A stretch of 64,000 bases of DNA from Saccopteryx bilineata (Eukaryota; Chordata; Mammalia; Chiroptera; Emballonuridae): contig NC_089493.1 of assembly GCF_036850765.1 (NCBI RefSeq), forward strand, positions 266,588,534 to 266,652,533. The letters are read 5' to 3'. Numbering within the stretch: the stretch's first letter is position 1; each line of letters begins with the position of its first letter. A model generated the notes under the pieces. The model saw nothing but the letters and a program-made list of their open reading frames with translations. It was not told the origin of the DNA and ran no database searches. The position numbers and the translations under genes are program-made. Shown piece after piece: positions 57,256-64,000 of the stretch.

Positions 57256-57702
57256 CACTATGGTAACATTTAAACATGCCTTAAAAATAAGATACAACAC
57301 AAAAACAAATATAAAGTGCATAAAAAATACAACTCACCATTGTTATGAATATTGTAAGTTAAGGGTTATTTATTATAGTGTTTATATAGAATGAGAGATA
57401 GTAGCCTATCTCTCAACAACCATAACACTAAATCAGTGAGAGCCCTGAGCTTGTTTCTCTGCAACGAGACGGTCCCATCTAGGGGTAAGGGGAGACAATG
57501 ACACCTGAAGTGTGTTGCTTATGTCCAGTCTATTCCGTAATTTTGTTTTGGTTGCTGTCACTGCAGAAAATCCTGCTTCACACAAATAGGATGTCAAAAA
57601 TGGCAACAGGGTTTTTTTTAGTGCTTTTGTGGCAATCTCGGGGTATTCTACCATGACTTTAATCCAGAACACCGGCAGAGTTATAGTCTTGAACATATTT
57701 TT

Positions 57703-58064
57703 CTTTTGTATTTTTCTGAAGTTGGAAACGGGAGGCAGTCAGACAGACTCCTGCATACGCCCAATCGGGATCCACCTGGCATGCCCACCAGGGGGTGATG
57801 CTCTGCCCATCTGGAGCATTGCTCTGCTGCAACCAGAGCCATCCCAGCACCTGAGGCAGAGGCCACAGAGCCATCCTCAGTGCCCGGGCCAACTTTGCTC
57901 CAATGGAGCCTTGGCTGCAGGAGGGGAAGAGAGACAGAGAGGAAGGAGAGGGGGAGGAGTGGAGAAGCAGATGGGCACTTCTCCTGTGTGCCCTGGCTGG
58001 GAATCAAACCCAGGACTCCTGCACGCCAGGCCAACACTCTACCACTGAGCCAACCGGCCAGGGC
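57703..58064 (-). mobile_element. SINE class A inside the hAT transposase
   Basis: Exact 14-bp duplication 'ttgaacatattttt' at 57689-57702 and 58065-58078. Interrupts the C-terminal part of the transposase. Confidence 0.95.
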
Positions 58065-58230
58065 TTGAACATATTTTTAAGGCCGCCGTCATTTGCGATC
58101 TCCAGTAGTTGATCCTCTTCTTGCATAGACACACCGGATTCACCTGGTTTGTTGACAAATGGATCGCGGATTAATTCCTTGGCAATTTGTGGGTCTTTTG
58201 TGGTTGGGAAGTAGCATTCAAACTCTTTTG

Positions 58231-58372
58231 GTAAGTTTTTTTTTTATTTTAAGACTTTAGTCATTTTAGAGAGGAGAGAAGGAGGAGAGAGAGAGAGAGA
58301 AAGAGAAGAGGGGAGGAACTGGAAGCATCAACTCCCATATGTGCCTTGACCAGGTAAGCCCAGGGTTTTGAA
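58231..58372 (-). mobile_element. SINE class F, 5'-truncated, inside the hAT transposase
   Basis: Flanked by 'cattcaaactctttt' on both sides (from 58216 and from 58374). Lacks the tRNA-like head. Confidence 0.88.
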
Positions 58373-59161
58373 CACCATTCAAACTCTTTTAAAAGCAAAT
58401 ACAGGTGATCGTGCACCAGCTGGGACAATGAAGGCTTGGGCTCAGTATCTTCCAAAATTCCCGCAAATGTTTGAAACATGTCAAATATACCCCTGCTCAT
58501 GCGTCGTCCTCACAAATCTAGTTTGGCTTTAAATGCAGCTACTTTATCTGCAACTTGAAGACAGTTGTCATTTTCCCCTGAAGTGACCAATTGAGTTCAC
58601 TGAGGAGGTTAAATATGTTGCACAAGTAAGCGAGTTTTGCGACCCATTCCTCGTCATTGAAATGTGCTGCTAGCGGTGACTTTTTTCTGAGAGAAATCTC
58701 TGCAGCGGCTCTTGTAATTCAAACACTCTGGCCAGGGACCTCCCTCAGGATAACCATCTTATTTCTATGTATAAGAGAAGGTGTCTGTGCTCCACATTCA
58801 TTTCCTCACAAAGCTGCTCGAACAGGCGTGAGTGAAGGGAGTGTGCTTTGATGTGGTTAATAACTTTAACGACATCATTCAATACACTGTTAAGTTCCGG
58901 TGGTATATTTCGGCTAGCCAACATTTCCCTGTAAGTGACACAATGTGTAGAGTCGCATTTAGGTGCAACCTTCTTAATCCAAGTAGTTAAACCAGACATC
59001 CTTTCGATTATGGCAGCAGCTACATCTGTGCATATGCCGACACAAAAAGACCATTTCAGTTTTCCTGATATATACTCATCCAGCGATTTAAATAGTTCTG
59101 CGGCTCTGGTTTTGGTTGGCAATGATAGTGCACATAACATATCCTCATGCACATCCTCTTT

Positions 59162-59526
59162 TTTTTTTTCTTTACAGAGAGAGAGAGTCAGAGAGAGTCA
59201 GAGAGAGGGATAGACAGGGACAGACAGACAGGAACGGAACGGAGAGATGAGAAGCATCAATCATTAGTTTTTCGTTGCACGTTGTAACACCTTAGTTGTT
59301 CATTGATTGCTTTCTCATATGTGCCTTGACTGCGGGCCTTCAGCAGACCGAGTAACCCCTTGCTTGAGCCAGCGACCTTGGGCTCAAGCTGGTGAGCTCT
59401 TTTTTTTTTTTTTTTCTCTCAAACCAGATGAGCCCGCGCTCAATCTGGCGACCTCAGGGTCTCGAACCTGGGTCTTCCGCATCCCAGTCTGACGCTCTAT
59501 CCACTGTGCCACTGCCTGGTCAGGCA
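59162..59526 (-). mobile_element. SINE class D inside the hAT transposase
   Basis: Flanked by 'acatcctctt' on both sides. A T-run interrupts its middle at 59401-59415. Confidence 0.9.
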
Positions 59527-59937
59527 TACATCCTCTTGATAAAGATAACACACGTAAACAAGTAGCATTGCCTTGTTGTCAATATCTGTAGATTCATCAA
59601 CCTGGAGAGTGTACCACAGTGATTTATTAATCCTTTCCAACAATTGTGATTCAATGTCCTCTGCTAGTTCCTCAATGCGCTGTGTGACGGTGGTAGCCGA
59701 AAGAGGCATCTGTGCTATCTTTTAAACCGCAGCCTCTCCTAGAAGTTCAAGACAAATGTCTTTAGTGGCTGGAAGGATCAATTCTTCACCAATGGTGAAT
59801 GGCTTCTTAGCCTTAGCAATACGATTAGCCACCAAGTATGATGCTTTCAGTGCACTCACATTTATTGATGTAGTGGCCACCAGTAATTGTTTCTGTCCTT
59901 CTTATTCATGCTTTTTTCTTTTGAAATACACAGAAGG

Positions 59938-60286
59938 ACCTGACCAGGCAGTGGCGCAGTGGATAGAGCGTCAGACTGGGATGCTGAGGACCCAGGTTCG
60001 AGACCCCAAGGTCGCCAACTTGAGCACAGGCTCATCTGGTTTGATCAAAAAGCTCACCAGCTTGGACCTAAGGTCGCTGGCTCGAGCAAGGGGTTACTCA
60101 GTCTGCTGAAGACCCGTGGTCAAGGCACATATGAGAAAGCAATCAATGAACAACTAAGGTGTTGCAATGCGCAATGAAAAACTAATGATTGATGCTTCTC
60201 ATCTCTCCATTCCTGACTGTCTGTCCCTGTCTATCCCTCTCTCTGACTCTCTCTCTGTCTTTGTAAAAAAGAAAGAAAGAAAGAAA
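59938..60286 (+). mobile_element. SINE class D inside the hAT transposase
   Basis: Flanks 'gaaatacacagaagg' (59923-59937) and 'gaaatacgcagaagg' (60287-60301), one change. Opposite orientation to the other class D copy in this element. Confidence 0.94.
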
Positions 60287-61623
60287 GAAATACGCAGAAG
60301 GCTTGTCTTTTAAAGTAGGGTGCTTGGTCTCCAAGTGCTGAAGCAGTTTTGAAGGCTTCATTGCGTCATTACTTAGCTGGTTGCCGCATATTATGCAGAG
60401 CGGCCTTGGTGCGCCAGAATCACCAGTTGCGATAAATCCATACTTCAAGTAGGACTCCTGGTATTTGTCTGTTAAACGAAGCCTTCAGTTTCTTCGAGGT
60501 CGTAGGTTCTTTTTCTGTCTCCTCACTGGCCCTTTTCAACTTTGCAAAAAAACTTTCAATGGAATTTTGTTTTTCACTCATTTTGCTAGTTTATGGGTTT
60601 AATTTTAGCGGCAATTTATCACGTGACCGAGACAAGAGTCAGGAGTGAGTCTTAGACGGATGTAACAGAGGAAATCTGGTCATTTTTTAAAAATAAAACA
60701 TTGTTCAGACTTAAATATAAATAAAACGGAAATAATGTAAGTTATTTATTCTTTCTCTGCAGACCCGTACCAAATGGCCAACGGACCGGTACCGGTCCGC
60801 GGCCCGGGGGTTGGGGACCACTGGTTTAGTTGTTCATCGATTGTCTCTCATACCTGCATTGATGCAGTGGAGGAGGGCTCAAGCAGAGGCAGTGACCCTT
60901 TGCTCAAGCCAGCGACCTTGGGCTCAAGCCAGCAACCTTGGGTTTCAAGCCAGTGACCATGGGATCATGTCGATAATCCCACGTTCAACTCAGAGACCCT
61001 GCTCTCAAGCTGATGAGCTTGCATTCAAGCTGGCAACCTCGAGGTTTCAAATCTGGGACCCCCGTGTCCCAGGTCAACACTCTATCCACTTCACCACCAC
61101 CGATCAGGCAAGATCTTTTTTCTTTTTAAGTGTAGACATTTATTGCTATAAATTTCCCTCTAAGCACTGTTATTGTTATGTCCTGTAAGTTTTGGTATGC
61201 TGTGCTTTCATTTCATTTGTCTCTAAGTCATTTTTAAATTTGCCTTGTGATTTCTTCTTTAGACCATTGGTTATTTAAGATTCTGTTGTTTAATTTCCAC
61301 ATATTTGTTAATTTTCCAGTTTTCCTTCTGTTATTGATTTCTATCTTCATTCCATCATAGTCAGAGAAAATATGATTTCAATCTTTTAAAATTTATTGAA
61401 ACTTGTTTCATGGCCCAACATATGGTCTATCCTGGAGAATGTTCCATGTGCCCTAGGAAAGAATGTCTACTCTGCTGTTGTTTACTAGATGCTCTATGTA
61501 GGTCTGTTATGTCTAATTGTTTTATAATGTTGTACATGTCCTCTTTTTCCTTATTGATTTTCTGTCTAGCTGTTTTATTTATTATTGAAACTGGAGTACT
61601 GAAGTCTCCAATTTTATTGTAGA

Positions 61624-61754
61624 GCCTGACCTGTGGTGGTGCAGTGGATAAAGCCTAGACCTGGAAATGCTGAGGTCACCGGTTCGAAACCCTGGGCTTG
61701 CCTGGTCAAGGCACATATGGGAGTTGATGCTTCGAGCTCCTCCCCCCTGTCTCT

Positions 61755-61798
<44 letters not shown>

Positions 61799-61832
61799 CC
61801 CTCTCTAAAATTAGTAAATAAAAAAAAACACA
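61624..61832 (+). mobile_element. SINE class F
   Basis: Head GCCTGACCTGTGGTGG, (CT)n at about 61755-61797. Flanked by 'caattttattgtaga' on both sides. Confidence 0.94.
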
Positions 61833-62033
61833 ATTTTATTGTAGAACTGTCTATTTCTTTTTTTAAATTCTGTTAATATTTTACTTATATACTTTGAGAC
61901 TTTTGTGAATAACTATTTATAATTGTTATATTTTCTTAATATTTCACCCTTTTATTACTATATAATATTATTTGTTTTAACAGTTTTTTGACAAGGTTTA
62001 TTTTGTTTCTAATTAGTATAACCATCCTAGCTA

Positions 62034-62662
62034 CACTGCTCACAACAATTAGGGGATATTTCAAAATGAATATGAAGCAATCAAAAAAAAAGAAGCATTG
62101 GATTTTTTTTTTTTTTTGGCATTTTTCTGAAGCTGGAAACTGGGAGGCAGTCAGACAGACTCCCGCATGCGCCCGACCAAGATCCACCCGGCATGCCCAC
62201 CAGGAGGCGATGCTCTGCCCCTCTGGGGCGTTGCACTGTTGCATCCAGAGCCATTCTAGTGCCTGAGGCAGAGGCCATGGAGCCATCCTCAGCGCCCCGG
62301 CCAACTTTGCTCCAGTGGAGACTCGGCTGCGGGAGGGGAAGAGAGAGACAGAGAGGAAGGAGAGGAGGAGGGGTGGAGAAGCAGATGGGCACCTCTCCTG
62401 AGTGCCCTGGCCGGGAATTAAACCCGGGACTCCTGCACGCCAGGCTGATGCTTTACCACTGAGCCAACTGGCCAGGGCCTGGATTTTTTTTTATTAAACA
62501 AGAACATCAGAAAAGCAAACAACAAGTCAAAGAAAGTTGTTTGATTATGCAAATGAGGTACAAAATCAACTTTTATTTCATTGGTGAAAATGCACTACAC
62601 AAAAGGCTGAAAGTACTCTAGTATCTGCATGTTCTCTGATTCCCTAATTTTTGTGAGCAGTA
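62034..62662. mobile_element. Mariner-like MITE, split by a SINE
   Basis: Inverted ends around CTGCTCACAACAATTAGGG (from 62036) and CCCTAATTTTTGTGAGCAG (to 62660), 18 of 19 matching. Each end is bordered by a TA dinucleotide (62032-62033 and 62663-62664), the Tc1/mariner target. About 250 bp without the SINE; non-coding. L1 sequence reads on across it. Confidence 0.82.
62111..62479 (-). mobile_element. SINE class A inside the mariner-like MITE
   Basis: Flanked by 'tggatttttttt' on both sides (from 62099 and from 62480). Full-length. Confidence 0.93.
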
Positions 62663-62721
62663 TATTTTGGTTATAGTTTGCGTGGAAAATTTATTTCTTT
62701 CCTTTACCTCCCCCCCTTTTT

Positions 62722-63071
62722 TAAGTGAGAGCATCCGGTAGGGGCTGGATAAATGGGAGATAGTAAGACAGACTCTTGCATGCACCTCAACCAGGATCCA
62801 CCTGGCAACTCCATCTGGTGTTGATGCTCGAATTAACTGAGCTATTTTTAACATCCAAGGCTGATGTGCTTGGACCAACTGAGCTATCCTTAGCTCCTGG
62901 GACTGATGCTTGAACCAATCAAGCGACTGACTGTGGGAGGGGAAAAGGCAGAGAAGGGGAAGAAGAAAGGGGAGAAAAGCAAATGGTTGCTTCTCTTGTG
63001 TGCCCTGACTGGGAATCACACCCATGATGTCCATATGCTGATGCTTTATCGACTGAGCCACTGGTCAGGGC
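62722..63071 (-). mobile_element. SINE class B
   Basis: Head GGCCCTGACCAGTGG; class B core with 'gattggttcaagc'. Confidence 0.88.
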
Positions 63072-63141
63072 CTCTCCTTCCTTTTACTTTTAGCTTATTT
63101 GTTCACTTGAGTCTAAATTAAGTCTCCTGAAGGCACTATAT

Positions 63142-63463
63142 CAGGGGTCCCCAAACTTTTTACACAGGGGGCCAGTTCACTGTCCCTCAGACCATTGGAG
63201 GGCCGGACTATAAAAATAACTATGAACAAATTCCTATGCACACTGCACATATCTTATTTTAAAGTAAAAAAACAAAATGGGAACAAATATAACATTTAAA
63301 ATAAAGAACAAGTAAATTTAAATCAACAAACTGACCAGTATTTCAATGGGAGCTACACTGACCACCAATGAAAGAAGTGCCCCTTCCGGAAGTGCGGTAG
63401 GGGCCGGATAAATGGCCTCAGGGGGCCGCATGTGGCCCGCGGGCCGTAGTTTGGGGACCCCTG
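63142..63463. mobile_element. Non-autonomous hAT DNA transposon (322 bp), uninterrupted
   Basis: Inverted ends CAGGGGTCCCCAAACT / AGTTTGGGGACCCCTG and perfect 8-bp duplications cactatat (63134-63141 and 63464-63471). Non-coding interior. The best-preserved hAT copy in the window. Confidence 0.96.
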
Positions 63464-63527
63464 CACTATATAATTGAAATATTAGTATTTTTGAAACTCA
63501 TTTTGCAAATTTTAATCTTAAATTTTT

Positions 63528-63714
63528 TTTCTTATTTATTTGAGAGAGAGAGAGGAAGGGGGGAGGAAGAGAGAGAAGCATTAACTCATTCCACTTAGTT
63601 GATCTATTTAGTTGTGCAATCATTGGTTTCTTCTTGTATGTGCCCTGACAGGATTAAATCCACAACCTTGGCATGCTGGGATGATGTTCTTCTCTGAGCC
63701 ACCTCGCAAGGACC
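63528..63714 (-). mobile_element. SINE class C, diverged
   Basis: GA-rich end at 63541-63572, 'tgtgccctgacaggattaaatcc' and a weak head. Confidence 0.7.
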
Positions 63715-63759
63715 ACCAATCCTTTTTATTTCTAAAGCAGGCAGACTTCTTAAAAAAAA

Positions 63760-63868
63760 TTTTTTTTTAAGGTTTTATTTATTCATTTTAGGGGGGGGGG
63801 AGGAGCAAGAAGCATCAACCCCCATATGTGCCCAGGGTTTTGAACCAGCAACCTCAATGGAGCACCAA
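63760..63868 (-). mobile_element. SINE class F fragment
   Basis: 'agaagcatcaacccccatatgtgc' and 'gggttttgaaccagcaacctca'; the tRNA-like head is missing. Confidence 0.75.
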
Positions 63869-64000
63869 TCTTAATTTTTTGATTGTGGAGTTTAAAGCAT
63901 TTACATTTAAAGTGAGTCTTGATAAGGAATGACTTACTTCTGCCATTTTTCTATTTTTGGCTGTCTGTTCTTTTTTCTGGTTTGGTGGTAATAAACTCCT

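Larger units (their letters stand above)
57433..60581 (-). pseudogene. hAT transposase, BED-finger type, broken
   Basis: From the ATG at 60579-60581 the order is: a charged N-terminus (MSEKQNSIESFFAKLKRA); a BED-type zinc finger at about 60312-60447 with CIICG and HLETKH; a segment with ANRIAKAKKPF near 59800; the catalytic-core start with LQVDESTD at about 59590; CALSLPTKT and EEMNVEHRHLLLY in 58745-59152; and the C-terminal dimerisation region (FLTSYLCEAGFSAV, NRLDISNTL) ending at a stop at 57433. Frameshifts (for example near 60450-60470), stops and SINE insertions break it, so it cannot make an active enzyme. It resembles the transposases from which ZBED5-like host genes derive; the exact subfamily is unsure. 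Confidence 0.85.
56637..60823 (-). mobile_element. Decayed autonomous hAT DNA transposon
   Basis: Ends CAGTAGTCCTCAACC and GGTTGGGGACCACTG are the inverted repeats of the MITE at 25024. Target duplications gtttaatt (56629-56636) and gtttagtt (60824-60831) match at 7 of 8 bases, the hAT length. It contains a transposase pseudogene on the - strand and at least five later SINEs. Subtracting these and their duplications leaves about 2.7 kb, a normal size for an autonomous hAT. Confidence 0.93.
56545..61108 (-). mobile_element. SINE class E split by a 4.2-kb hAT transposon
   Basis: The 3' part (56545-56636, GA-rich then 'agaagcatcaactcgttgttgc') and the 5' part (60832-61108, 'caagccagcgacc' repeats and head GCCTGATCGG) belong together. 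The hAT element lies between them. Confidence 0.85.
52095..64000 (-). mobile_element. Long antisense L1 LINE, extending past the window end
   Basis: Antisense L1 phrases appear in the right order across 12 kb: 3' UTR ('ttgtgcaatcgtcacaac', 'tgggcatatacctaggagtgg', 'tttgcatttccctaatag', 53500s), then ORF2 remnants ('gagattgcattccatatg', 'tggcttcatataatgaattag', 'acatatggtctatcctggag'), and still L1 at the end ('gtttaaagcatttacattta'). It is split by an MLT1 LTR, two hAT elements, a mariner-like MITE and about a dozen SINEs. ORF2 is broken throughout. An older, inactive copy. Confidence 0.88.

Noticed and set aside
13500..64000. Search for elastin (ELN) exons, expected downstream in human
   Set aside because: No run of codons for the VPGVG- or AAAAK-type elastin repeats was seen on the + strand. 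In human ELN starts well over 100 kb beyond TMEM270, so it should lie outside the window.

Overview
This is mammalian nuclear DNA, and the repeats point to a bat (Chiroptera). It is sparsely coding and AT/GC-mosaic. It is crowded with tRNA-derived SINEs of the bat type: heads reading GGCCCTGGCC or GCCTGACC, A/B-box-like cores, CT-rich 3' parts and A-rich tails. It also holds four clear hAT DNA transposons, antisense L1, and old MIR, L2, MER5A and MLT1 relics shared by placental mammals. I cannot assign the bat family from sequence alone.

The only protein-coding gene I can support is a three-exon gene on the + strand (10843-13407). It encodes a 270-residue multi-pass membrane protein that I recognise as TMEM270 (WBSCR28). 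In human this gene lies in the Williams-Beuren region between METTL27/CLDN4 and ELN. I see no exon of those neighbours; ELN is far downstream in human, so most of this window (13.5-64 kb) should be the long TMEM270-ELN intergenic interval. About 75 bp before the start codon there is an RFX X-box-like cluster, which would fit a ciliary or testis gene.

Layout. 1-3.7 kb: an LTR fragment, then a complete small LTR retroelement on the - strand (1012-3662). It has two LTRs, a tRNA-Ser-like primer site, one short broken ORF and a 5-bp target duplication, and it sits inside a SINE. 3.7-10.7 kb: SINEs, an L2 relic, two hAT MITEs (7343-8074 and 8114-8773) each split by a SINE, and an LTR-like stretch. 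10.7-13.4 kb: TMEM270. 13.6-37.4 kb: GC-richer, mostly unique sequence with scattered SINEs and MIRs, a 112-bp tandem duplication, a hAT MITE (25024-25320), a G-quadruplex motif and a few candidate regulatory blocks. 37.4-40.2 kb: antisense L1 broken by SINEs and a younger L1 end. 40.2-52 kb: L2/MIR relics and SINEs. 52-64 kb: one long antisense L1 interrupted by many insertions, including an MLT1 solo LTR, a 4.2-kb hAT copy (56637-60823) with a decayed BED-type transposase, a mariner-like MITE, another hAT MITE and about a dozen SINEs.

SINE classes used below are my own labels from comparing copies within the window. A: long, about 360-400 bp, GGCCCTGGCCGG head, core containing GGAGCAAAGATGGCC. 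B: like A at the head but with a repeated 'aaccaattgagc' core. C: short, about 150-200 bp, GCCCTGGC head, CT-rich 3' part. D: long, about 350 bp, GCCTGACCAGGC head. E: an older relative of D with an extra 'gtcatgtctatgatccc' segment. F: short, about 140-220 bp, GCCTGACCTGTGG head. Most copies have 10-17 bp target-site duplications that I could read directly, so their boundaries are good to a few bases.
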